From Celoporthe dispersa (lineage: Eukaryota > Ascomycota > Sordariomycetes > Diaporthales > Cryphonectriaceae), in contig WAID01000006.1 of assembly GCA_016584495.1 (NCBI GenBank), positions 1,178,001 to 1,242,000 of the forward strand: a DNA stretch of 64,000 bases. Direction: 5' to 3'. The translations under genes and the position numbers were made by a program. The stretch's first letter is position 1. Every line of letters starts with the position of its first letter. Below are positions 11,485 to 22,908 of this stretch, piece by piece. The notes beneath the pieces are model-generated. The model saw nothing but the letters and a program-made list of their open reading frames with translations. It did no database searches and was not told the DNA's origin.

Positions 11485-12171
11485 GTCTCGCGCGGGTTCG
11501 CGAGCTCGAAGGTCCTTAGCCGTGCCGGCGCCATCCTTCACGAGCTCGCCTTTTACGGCACCCACATCACAACCCCTGCTTCCACCTATCCGCTAGTATG
11601 TGGTATGTACGCCATACCTCACCCACCTCTCCTCACCCACCCACATACCGCCCCTATCCCGTCCCGCCCTCCTCCTCTCCTCGACCATCCCCCCCCCCCA
11701 GAACGAGGAATCTTTGATTCTTCCCCTTCCTTCCCATTCATAAAACATTGCGAACACTGTCTATGAATTTGCACCACACATTCCCCAACGCGAATCCACG
11801 GTCAAATAGGAAAAGAAAAAAGACTTTCAGTTGTGTGTATTACCACTTTTGACTCTGCATTTTGAAACTAGTAATAGTGTGTGTATGTGTGTGTGTGTGT
11901 CCTGTAGTAGTACTGTAAGACCTCATCCCAACGCCTCGCCAGAAACAAAGAGGAAACGCGAGAAGAGTGAAAAAGAAGAATAAAGTTTTTCCCTTCCTTT
12001 CCCCGAGATGCAATGCCATGATGCGACGCTGAGTTTCACGATAAAATTTCAAGAAAATGCCAGGTGCTCGTCAGGCGGTCAGCCCAGATTGAGACATAGG
12101 GGAAGAAAAGAACAAAAAAGGAAATTCCACGGTCAGTGGGAGTTGGGGAGAATTAGTTAACACGAAAGAAG
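11485..12171. other. Intergenic, convergent 3' ends; TG microsatellite
   Basis: Contains a C-rich stretch (C10 near 11690), a (TG)n tract at about 11877-11900, and T-rich sequence expected of the VAC7 3' untranslated region. No supported gene. Confidence 0.5.
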
Positions 12172-15105
12172 CTAGGCAGTCTCGTCTTCCATACTCGTCC
12201 ACAACAGCTGGGCGGTGCCGTCTTCGCCCGCCCCCCGGTCCTTTGGCTTCTTCGGCTCCTTGATGGGTTGTGTCTGGTTCGGCTGGAGGTTCGGGTTGTC
12301 CGCCGAGTTGGGCTTGACCGTCGTCCTGCCTGAGATGGCCACACTCCTGACGCGCTGGCTTAGGGGCAGCGAGTACTTCAGGACGCCCTTGATGATCAGG
12401 TCGAACTCGTCCTGCAGGATCCGCTCCCAGCGCTCCGGGCCGTCCACGGTGCCGTTGCCTGGCTTCAGGAGCCTGACCTCGCCGGTAGAGGCAGACACCC
12501 CCTGGTTGAAGAACGAGCCCTCGAAGGACAGCGAGCTGTCGAGGCGGCCGATGGTGCCGAGGCGCATGTTGGGAGCCGTGTCTTCCACCGGCTCCTCCGC
12601 GTCCGGGCGGCGTGACCCGTCACCTCCCCAGGTGCCGTCCGGGTTCTGGCCGTCTTTGAGTTTCAGCCACTGGGAGCTCGTCCCTGCGTGCGGCGACTTG
12701 GCGAACACCTCAATGTCGGCCTGGTCTACGACGACGACGACGACGTTCGGGTTGTGGGCCTTCACGGACAGGTCGAACATCAGCTCCGACTCGCTGGCGA
12801 TGACGGTGTTGATGCTCTGGAGCTCGACGTCGGTCAGGGGCTGCGAGGTGGCGAACATGAACCCGATGGCCCCTGAGACGACGAGCAGCAGCATGACGGT
12901 GAGGACCAGGCAGCTGGCGAACCGGTTCAGCATGGAGGGGTTGCGCCGGTAGCTCTGGTCCTCGAGCGCGCGGATCGAGACGGGGCCGCGGCGGTTCCTG
13001 TTTCGCGTGGTCCGCACGGTGCCGCTGTGGAGCAGCGGCGTCCCCTCGTCGTCTGCCCCGGTCGTCTCGTCCAGGTCGTAGCTGGCAGAGTGCTGTCCCC
13101 GCTTCGACGTGGCAGCCAGCTTGCCGGCGCTGTGGAACCTCGGGCTCGGCGGGCCGCTCGACTGCCGCCCGTTGTTGGTCGAGAACTTGGAGCGCGGCGC
13201 CGACGTGTTGCTGACGTGGAAGGGAGCCTCGTTGTCGAAGAGCGACGTGTGCCCGTTGGTGCCGCCGCGACCCCAGGGACGGTAGTGATGGTGATGCACA
13301 CGACTTGTGCCCCGGCCGGAGCCTGGATTCGTCCGGACGCTGCCCTTGCCCTCCTCGTCCGCCATCGCGCCCTCGCTGCCGCCGCTGTTGAAGGTGTTGA
13401 CGAACTTCATGTTCTTCTTGAGCGCGCTCGGGCCGCCGTTGTCCATGATGTTGCTGAGGGACCGCAGGCCGCCCCTGTCGACCTGGCTGATCATGGAGGT
13501 CGCGCTGGGGGTCCTGGAGTGGTACCTCCTCGGCCGGTCGCTGACGTCTGGGGGTTAGAGTCGTAGACGAAGGTCTCCTCCGAGTCCGAGCTGTCTACCT
13601 CGTGGACGGCGCTGGCGATCTTTGCCTCGAATATGTCTGCCTTGGACGAAGCTGTGCGAGGTTTTGTTAGCAGGTTGGACACGGTGTTTCGACCCGGGCC
13701 GCCTCGTGCGTCGGGCACAGAGGACCGCCGCGGGATCGGCAGCTCATCGTCGTACGTGCTCTGGGCACATGGCCTGGCCGGTGAGATCAGTGCATCCGTC
13801 GTCGAGGAGACTGATCGCATCGACTGGTGATGCCGCAGCCTGGGGGTGTGGGCTGCAGCAGACGGGAGAGAATAAGAAGATGGCTCACCAGTGCCAGATC
13901 CGACGGTGGGCTTCCTGTTCGTCTTCTTCTTTTCCTTCCTGGGCCGTATGGTCTCCGAGCTCGGCTTGTTCCTGAGGGTGCCGTTTGGGCCCTCCTTCAT
14001 GCCCGTCGGGGCCAGCGAGACCTGGGGGATGGAGGCGACCGTCTCCGTCTCCACCGTCATGTGCTGGGTGGACCCTTCTGACGGCTTGGACTTGCCGGCG
14101 ATCGTCTTCACCGACATGCTGGACTGCCGCGAGGCCAGGCTGGGGGGCACGCTGGTAGCCGCTGGCCTCCTGTCGCCGCCCCCCTTGACGCTCCCGCTGT
14201 CACTGCCGCTGTCGTTGTTGGCCCCCGTGCGCTTCCACGCCTTGGGGGTCGCGAAATCGAGGAGGTCGATCTGGGACCCCGCCTCGGACGCGGCGCTGTC
14301 GTCCATCTTCTCTAGCATGCTCTCTGTGTGCTGCGGAGAAGCCAGAGGACTAGCCTCCTGCACTGTTTCCAGGGTAGTCGTGCTGTTATTAGTACCCGTG
14401 CTGGCCCCTCGGGCAGGTGTCCTCACTCCGGGCTGCAGGTGTCCCTCGTCGCCGTCGGAGTCGCTCTGGGCCGGCTCGAGCTGCTGCTGCTGGGGCAGCT
14501 GGGGGACGAGCGCTGGACCTGGATGGAGGGGGCTCCTGCTCAGGCCTGCGCGGTGGCGGCGGCGGCGGCGGCGGCAGGCTTGTTCGGCCTGGCACTGGAG
14601 GGGGGGAGCGTAGTCGCGGGGAGACGGGCCAGCGGGGCGACTCTCTCAGGTGTTCAGCGTGTATGGGAGACTTCTGGGGTCCCGAGACGCGTGTGGTCGA
14701 GTCGGTCGCGATGGGCCCCAGCTTGGGGGTGGTGGCGGTAGATATCCTGCCGGGGGAGGCGTAGCGGGAGGGAGAGGAGGAGGGAGCGGGCGCTGTGGGA
14801 GGAGGTCTCGAGGATCGCGAGGGACTCGTGTCCTGTGGGCTGCCCTTTCGAGATCTGGCAGAGCTGGCCGGGGTAGATGCGGGCTTGGTGGATCCAGAGC
14901 GCCCCGGCGGCCTGTCTGGCGAGGTGTCTCGCGAGCTCAAGGGGGAGGAGGAGCGCGAGACAGAGCTCTGCGCTGGGGGCTGGCTGCTGGAGTCGAGCTT
15001 TATTGTGGAGGCGCCCGACGATGATTCGCGGTTGGGGCGGGATGCCGGTGGTGCGTTGGCGGTGGGATCGGAGCTGCCAGTCGCCCTGTCCGCTGGCGTG
15101 TCCAT
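12172..15105 (-). CDS. VAC7: Vac7-like vacuolar segregation protein (activator of PI(3,5)P2 synthesis)
   Basis: In yeast, Vac7 is a vacuolar membrane protein that stimulates the Fab1 kinase complex making PI(3,5)P2. Family signatures are seen here in order: a long Ser/Pro/Arg-rich low-complexity N-terminus, LQPGVRTP, MTVETETVASIPQVSL, ADIFEAKIASAVHE, SDSEETFVYDSNP, SRTPSATSMISQVD and NMKFVNTFN. One transmembrane segment (CLVLTVMLLLVVSGAIGFMF) follows, then a lumenal domain with PGNGTVDGPERWERIL and the final VLKYSLPLS. The start is MDTPADR at 15105; an earlier in-frame ATG adds only a Lys/Glu-rich lead. Two one-base frame breaks are needed: an extra base in a G5 run at 14501-14505 and a missing base in the G5 run at 13550-13554. 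A 36-nt GTGAGC..CAG stretch near 13853-13888 is too short for an intron and keeps the frame, so it is read as coding. Confidence 0.88.
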
Positions 15106-15893
15106 CTTTTTTTTTCTTTCTCTTTCTTTCCCTTCTTCTCTTTTCTTTCTTTGGGGCAAGAGGAATGGATCCCTACCAGAAAGAGACCATCCGAGGGGGG
15201 TTTAGGTGCGGCGGGCGGCAGGTGAGGAATGAAGGGATCGCCTGGGCCGTGGGGATGTCTCAACGGCTTGGTGATGGATCGACGACGATGATTTGTCGCA
15301 GAGGCGCATTCATGGCTGGAGAGGACGCGCGGGTGGCCAGTGGGCGTGAGGCATGTAATCGTGGCCAGCGCTGATTCCCCGTCGTGGCCAGGCTGTCTTG
15401 CGTCGCTCGCGCCGCGTACCCAGTCTTGCCAGTCCGATATCCGTAGGGACGCTGCGGCAAAATGCCCTCCCCCCAGGAAAAAAAAAAAGTCGGCTTGGTC
15501 GTGTGGGCCGCGCAGATGGAGTCAACAGCGAACAGCGGAAGCAGATCTGCCCCAGATTGATTATGCAGCTGGTGCAGCGACAGCGGCGGCTCGCGTGCGT
15601 CTGTTCTGGGGGTACAAATCTCGAGAGTGGAGATGGAAGAAGGAAGGAAGAGAAGAAAAAAAAAGGTGAGGACCTGAAAAGGCGTTGTGTAAAAGGGTTG
15701 TTGTTTTTTGTTGTGAAGGAAATCTAGGCAGTAAAAAAAAGACTGTAGCAGGATGGGTTTGGCCTGGAGACAAGCGTTTGGTGGTGACGGTCCCTCGGGT
15801 GGTGAGGTCACTCTGATCCAGAGCGACGAGGTCGGCTGCCCGTGTTGGAACTAACAGGGTTGGGAGAGGGAAGGGGAGGTGGGGGATCGTTGT

Positions 15894-15921
15894 GTTGCAG
15901 GTTGCAGGTTGCAGGTTGCAG
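15894..15921. repeat. 7-bp tandem repeat (GTTGCAG)4
   Basis: Four perfect copies of GTTGCAG. Confidence 0.95.
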
Positions 15922-16105
15922 TCGCTGATCCGTGATGTGATGGGCGGCGGCCACTGGAGACACGACGGCCAAGAGAGCCGGCAAACTTGATTGTCGGTCG
16001 GATGGGGTGTGGTCTTGTGTCGTATCTGCGTAATGTCCAGAATGATAGGAAGGGGAATACATGAGGTGTCAGGTGGGCAGGTTGTGTCCAGATTTTTGAT
16101 GAGCG

Positions 16106-16126
16106 ACACACACACACACACACACA
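16106..16126. repeat. (AC)n microsatellite
   Basis: Uninterrupted ACACAC tract of about 21 bases. Confidence 0.95.
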
Positions 16127-18586
16127 GAAAAGCAGAGATGACGGGACAGGATGGATGCGTGTACGTAGTACAGTACAGCAGTTGTACATGCGTACTATGG
16201 CTAGGCGTGCAGGGTTGGGCCTCATTCTGTGTATGTGCTATGTAAAATGGTACCTGGTTCCATGTACCATGTTAGGTTTTGGGATTGGGGGGGGGGCGCC
16301 GGCCAAGGATGATGTCGGCGGTACCCTTGTCGCTTGTGCTAAGTATGCTAAAGCCCAATGCCGGGGGGGGGGTGAGGGCCAACAGGTGCGGTGCAGCGCA
16401 GCCTGTACTATGTACCACAAGTATTACGGTACTATGGTGCTACGTAGTAAAGGGGAGGTGGGAGGTGGCAAGGATAGCCCGTGCTGCTCTGATTCCGGCA
16501 GGCTGTCCCGGGTTGGACGGGACAAGGGTGCTCCCGTCAGGGGGAGCGAACAGGTGGCTTCGCGCAAAACACGGGAGCCCGTTCAAGAGAGGCAGAAGAG
16601 GAACGAGGGGACAGGGCGGGCGGGCGCTGGGAGCCCAAAGGGCCCAGTTGGGAGTCAACGGTGGGACGGGGTGTGTTTTTCTGATATATTGTACCGTAGT
16701 ATTCACTGCAACAGAACGGTTCCTTCTTTTGCTCGCCGCAAGCACCATCACATGCTAGTAACAATGTGCAGAATCCAGTCGCTCTTTATTCTCCCCAGAC
16801 GCCTTACGTACGTCCTGTCGCACGCGGCGAAACAATGATCACTAGCGACAGGGACGTGGCAGAGTTTTTCTTCTTTTTTTTTTCCCTTTCTTTCTTTTCC
16901 CCCTCCCTTTGCTCTCTCCCAACAACCCCTCCTCGCTTTTCGGGACGGACGGACGGATTTGTTTGTGAAATTTTTTGCCTCGAGCCGCTCGCCCAAAAGG
17001 ACGCACCGCGCGGGACGCCACGGCACTGCAGAGCAGAGCGACTCCCGAATGGGCAGCGGGCATGCAGTACAACTCTGCAGCGCTGAATGGCCCTCCCGCA
17101 CTTGCAGGAACATGTAGGGCAGTCACACAAGACAAGAGCTGCCAGTCCGACTGTACCTGGGTCCTTCCAGGAGAGCCTGGCCGCCCCGTCTCGGCGAGAG
17201 TCGGTTGTGCTGCCGACCAGTAGAAACAGAGCTCACTCCTCCCTCCCTTGCCACACCCAAGAAGAAAAAAAAAGGATAAAAAGTTAATCGCGGGCAATAC
17301 TGAGTGACATTTCCGAGACCACGCTGGGTGATTTGGAGAGTAACATAGTAGATTGCCCGCCTCGGCATGAGAGAAGAGCGGTACCCGTCGTCTCACCAGA
17401 TTTTCGCCCTGTCTCATCGTACCTCATGCTCTTTCCAGCTGGTCTCGCCCGGACGTTTTGTTCCCTAGCAGGTTTTTTTTCTAGCCACTGTGCTCCTGCC
17501 AGGTTGTCCCCCCAAAGGCGCCCCCCTGGGCTTCAGCCCTGCCCGAGCGACACACAGCCCTCCCCTTGTTTCCATCCGCCTTCGAATTCCTTCTGCAGCT
17601 CCACCTCGCCCCCCCCCCCAAATCGCTCGCCCGCCCACGCTGGTTTGAAATCACATCATCCACCACACACCCAACCCCCCACCCCCGTCGCCGTCGGCTC
17701 TTTTTCGCTCTGCGACGCTGCCGGTGACGATTTTTCCCGAGGAGGGACCTACTTGGCTACTTATCTAAGCAGGAAACCAACCAGAGCCGCCAGACGAGAG
17801 AGAGAGAGAGGAAGAGGGCCCAAGAGAGGAGATCTCTCATCGTGGTCATGCGGCCCCAAATCTCGCGCCAGGGCCCTCGATCTCGTCACCGATCTGGGCC
17901 GATCTGGTGTGCACTGTCCCTCGGGTCACAAGGTCAAGTAATGCGCACCCTCCCAGGAGGAAGAGCTGACAACACCCAGCAGGAGAGCTGGACAAATGAG
18001 TCAGATCTTGGGAGGTGACGTGCAGAGGTCTGTTGTCGCCCTCCGGACCCCTTGCTCCCCAGAGAGCGTGATTGCTACCACAGCATGTATGCACGGTAAC
18101 AGTAGCATCAGCAGCCAAAAGCGGTGGACTGGCGAGGCGCACAGCAGCCTGCGATGGGGGCCAGGAACAGAAGAAGAAGATGGGGCATCCAACCCCCGGG
18201 GACCCAAAATAGGAACCACCTTGTCTGCTATCACAGCCGTGTCCCACCCCTTCTCCCTGGGACAATGTCAGCTCAACGCCGTTGATCAACCTCCTTGTTC
18301 GTCAATGTGACAGTGACAGTGACAGGAAGTGGCTATCGCCAAGGGGGTAAGGCTTATCAGGCGCCAGGCACACCCGACTCGCCTTGCTCTTTTTTTTTTT
18401 AACTTTCTCTCTCTTTCCCTCCTCTCTTTTACGGTACCAGCTGCAGCCTACCTGGTCCCTCGAAACGTGGTAGGATTCCTTCAGGATCGTTGTACCAAAA
18501 CCGCAGGGTACGAGCACATACATTCCCCCCCCCTGCTCCTCCTCCTCCATCCATCCTCCGATAACATACGTAGCAGTCCCCCCGAA

Positions 18587-18629
18587 AAGAGAGAGAGAGA
18601 GAGAGAGAGAGAGTGTGTGTGTGTGTGTT
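18587..18629. repeat. Compound (GA)n(GT)n microsatellite
   Basis: About 13 GA units run directly into about 8 GT units. Confidence 0.95.
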
Positions 18630-21600
18630 GTCGATTTCCTCCCAGGCCATGTGTGTGCGATTGAGGTGACCGATTACCGATCCCGCCGAGTTGCTTACTA
18701 TTTTGAACTGAACTGGACTTAAAGGACTGACGCAATAGAAGTCCGAGCCTTATGCAAGTGACGGGCGGCGGGTGACCCCGTCGATGATCCAGGAACAAGC
18801 GCTGATGCTCTCTACTCATCGCCATGACGATCCCCGACCTTGGTCTCTCGTTTCTTCTTATTCTCGACCCCTTTCATTCGTTCCCTTCAGTGCCTGAGCA
18901 GGGGCTGCTACCAGACAGCGTGCTGATCACTACCGAGGCATCCGGGGCGAGGCTTCTCTTCACCACCGTACTACGTAGCATGGGGTTTTATTCCACTCAA
19001 ACTCCGAAGGATACTATAGTACCTACTCTGGTACTCTTCTAGGGTCCCGAAGGTTATCATCCTCTCCGCCGCGCCTGTACTGCTACTTTGGTACCTATAC
19101 CAGAATCCCTCCGTTGGCTCATCGGGGTCCTCCTCGGCTCACCTGCCTCCCTCGCACGCCTCACCTTTATTGTGCATGGTACTATGGGGTACTATCCCCA
19201 TCGCCGCCGCGGTGGTCCACCGAGCGAGGTTCTAGAACCCCGATCGCTTTGTGCATCCACACAGGAACCCCCGCTCGTCCTATGCCATAGTACAGCTCGA
19301 TCACCGCCTGCTGGCTGCAGATGGCTAGCTGGGTGCTTACTATAGTAGTACTTACATAGAGTGGCCTAGTTGGGCAGAGAAAGCGAGAGCGACACTACGC
19401 CCTGGCGCGTTACCCATCGATGGGGAAAAGGAGAACAAAAAGAAAAAGAAAAGAAAAAAGTCAAAAACATCCAATCCACACACAAGAACATATCGATTCT
19501 TTCTTTCTCCTCCCGCGCCCCGCCCCGCCAAGTGGGACAACGTTAAGATAGGGGACATGGGCAGGGAAAAGGGAACAAGAAACACGGACGTTCTGGTCTT
19601 TTCCTTCTTCTCTCTCTCTCTGTGTCTGTCTGCTGCTGTGGCACTTGTCCTCATCTGAAAGGTAAACCCCGGCCGGGGAAAGGACGGGTGAAGAGCGGTA
19701 AAGCAGGCGGTGGAGGTGGCGGCAGGTTTTTTTTTCCACCCCTTCTTTTCTTTATCTCTCCATCCTTATTTGTTCTCGCACAAACAGGTGACATGCCCGC
19801 GGGCGCCATTAATTATGCAGGACCTTGTTTTATGCAAAAGACAAGTTTTACGACAAATAGAGAGAGGGCGACGAGAAGGAGGAAAAGAGAGAGAGAGAAA
19901 AGGATGACATGTTTCCGCCCCGTCCAGCCGGGAGATGACACGTGGGTGGCCGGGGTTCCGGGCTGGGCGAGTGTGTAGCAGCGACGCAACGCTAGAAACG
20001 CGTACTACTGCATGTGTGCATACCATTGTACCGTAGTATGGTTGGGCATGGAGATGTGTGTCGAGGAGGCCCAGTACTGATGTGCTGAGAGACGAGATGG
20101 ACAACATCTGGATGGCGTGTGTACGTGTTGCATACATATGAACAGCTTGTTCAGTCCTGGTGAGGGTGATGAGCCCGTCGAGCCCGTAGGCCAGTGCCTC
20201 TGCAGAGCTGCAGGACAACCACAAAAAGACCTCCTTCTCGCCGGCACACACTCATACACACCGGCTGCCCCCAAGACGCCGATCACAAGCATCAGCCGTA
20301 CGCACACCTAAATTCCTCAGAATCTAGCGTCCTTTCTTCTCTGCACTGTGAAGGACCTTTCTTTGGAGAAAACAGTCGGGAGACTTTCATCAAACGCCAT
20401 GGGAGAGAGGGCTTGGGGCGGGAGAAGACGCCCTGCCGCAAGCCACTCGTCCACAAACCAGCCTGCGTGCAGAATGGACTGAGCAGCACCACCATCGACA
20501 GAAGCACAGAAAGAAGGAAAAGAAAGAGAAAAAAAAATAAGGGGGGGAGAGAGGGAGAGAGAAAAAGAGAGGCTGGGTAGATGGTGGTCCTGTCAAAACT
20601 ACAACACTGCGCAGGTGTGCGGCGAGCAATGGTCCGCACTGGAAGCGTCTCCTTGTGTGTAGGTCGTCATACGCCGCCAACACCCCCCCTCCCCTTCCCT
20701 TCACCTCTCTCTTCCCTTCGGTGACTTTTCTATACCTACTACTATTGATAAAAAAGTTCCGAAAGTATTACTCTCTCTCTCTCTCTCTTTTGCTTGCTTG
20801 CCTGCGTTATTACCCTTCCAAGGCTGCCACCCTTACCTAGTGGTAACCTGTCGTCTCCCACCACCGTCACTCTCAGCAGCTGACGCCCCTTGGGCAAGCC
20901 ACCTCGGTAACCGGCTGGACCAGCTATCGCTGCTTCTCAAGTAAATTACTCCGAGCCAGCTACGGGACAGACGGTTCCCCCTCCCCTCGCCCTTTACCGG
21001 AAACAGGTAAGACAACATAAGTGGCTGGGCCAAGTGAAGCTGGCGAGAAATGAAAAGAAGAGGAAGAAGAAGAAGCAAGAGAGAACGTAACCCGGTAAAC
21101 GAACCGCCACCTCGACGCCGCAGCGCTTCTGACAAGGTCTCGCCAGCTGATCTGCTGGGTTGGGTCGGGCGCTTACCTGCCTACCTACACGCCTGCCAGC
21201 CGGCGCCGTGAGACGTGGCACGCGCATGTCTTGTGGCTGCAGCGATGAGATATAATATGTGTGTGGTGTGTGTGTACCTAGTACCGACGCGCATGCGTAT
21301 GTATGCGGTGCATTGTTACGTTCAGGATAGGCTGGCTGCGGTCTTGAAGGGCAACCACCCCGGCGCGAGATAGAGTATACACGCGGTAAGATTAGCGAGC
21401 GAGAGGATATATGAAATACGACAAGACTCATAGGAAACTATTCTCGTGCGACACGACACCAGCGAGTGCCAGTCTGACAAAGCATGGCGGCGGCGGTGGA
21501 TAAGGTATAATAAGTTGAAATCCCTCTCCTACCACGGTGTTGGCTGGATGCTGCTGAAGGTGGCTGGACGGGCTTTCTTGGCTGTGTACACCTCTCTCTT

Positions 21601-22508
21601 TCTCTCTCCCAACCCCAACCCCCCCCCTCTCTCTGTGTGTGTGTTTACGTGTGTGTCCCTCGCTCATCGTGCTCCCCTAGGGTGGGGGACAAGAAGAAAA
21701 ATACACAAAGATACATCAAGGTTTGGGCATTTCAAGGTACCGCGGACACGAGAGATGGAGTTTCCACCCTGGAGCATCACAAGAGGCTTGGGTCACGGTC
21801 ATTCTGGGAGCTACAGGCAGGGAGAGAGAAAGAGAGGGCGGGTGGTATCGCCTTCCGTACTGGATCTCGTGAGACAGCGAGCGCCGATGGGAGATGTGTG
21901 TGTGTGTGTATGCAGGCATGTATGCATGTCTTGAGAAGTACAAAAGGGGAGAATTTCACGGCCAAAACCATCCACCTGCCTTATTGCTCAGACAAGACAG
22001 CAACGGTGCAACGCCTCCAAGTCGTCAGCGGCTTGGATATGAGACATATTGTAGGTAGCTGTCAGTGGGACGGACTGTTCACAAGGCATGGGCTACGTAC
22101 GAGCGGGGCCATCGCCTCGCGAGGAGAAGGGCAATAGGTCAATGGGGGGGCGGCTGATTGCATAAGAGAGGGGGACGATGGTGCAAAATACCCATTACAC
22201 TGCTCTCTATTCGAAGCTACATATATCCCGGGCCGTCTTTGAATGATAATTCCTGATGATGAGAGAAGACTCCGTACTATTCTACCAACTGTCAAAACCT
22301 GAAGAAGGGGGGAGGGGGAGGGGGGGGCCGATCCCCAGACTATTCAAGAGACAAGAAAGATCTTGATACTAGCAATCCCGTCCCTGAATAGGAGGTCGCC
22401 CAGATATGAGGGGGGGTATCCTATCCTAGTAAGTCTTCCAGCAAAGTAAAGACGACAAGAGACAGATGAAACAAAACAAAAAAGGTCTACCTGTATGTGA
22501 TACAGGAT

Positions 22509-22534
22509 TGATGTGTGGTGGTGGTGGTGGTGTG
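22509..22534. repeat. (GTG)n microsatellite
   Basis: GTGGTGGTGGTGGTG tract followed by TGTGTATATATAA. Confidence 0.85.
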
Positions 22535-22908
22535 TATATATAATATCAGCAACCCAGAAACAAGCAACCGACTCCAGCGCAATTTATGTTGTCCCAACCC
22601 AACGAATAGCCAAGCAGAGGAGGCGTAGCCAGATGTCTCGTCGAGAGCAGACAGGGGGGGAGAGAGAGGGAGGGTGTTGGACCGGCTCCAGCCCGGTCGA
22701 GATGCAAAGATGTCGGGTTGCTTGTAGGTGATCGTGGCCCAGATGCTTCTTCTGCCGTGCGTCTCAGACTTTCCGTGCGGACTCTGCCGTTATCGTGTTC
22801 TCAAACAACGTATTAAAATCAATGACTCGTTACGCATCGAAGAGGTTTGGCCCGGCCGATGGAGGTGGTGTTGGTGTTGGTGGTGGCTTTAATTCATGTT
22901 TTTGTTTT

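Larger units (their letters stand above)
15106..22908. other. Long gene-poor spacer upstream of VAC7
   Basis: About 7.8 kb with no ORF I can support. It holds many homopurine/homopyrimidine tracts, microsatellites and recurring GTACTATGG words (16192, 16431, 19180, inverted at 19285). The longest frames (for example 17333-17941) have low-complexity Pro/Ser/Arg composition and are not credible. Non-coding RNA genes cannot be excluded by eye. The first part should include the VAC7 promoter and leader. Confidence 0.5.

Noticed and set aside
13853..13888. GTGAGC...CTGCAG in VAC7 as an intron
   Set aside because: Only 36 nt, below the workable intron size, in frame and without stops.
17333..17941. 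202-aa plus-strand frame
   Set aside because: Pro/Ser/Arg low complexity with microsatellite-derived stretches; no conserved-looking block.
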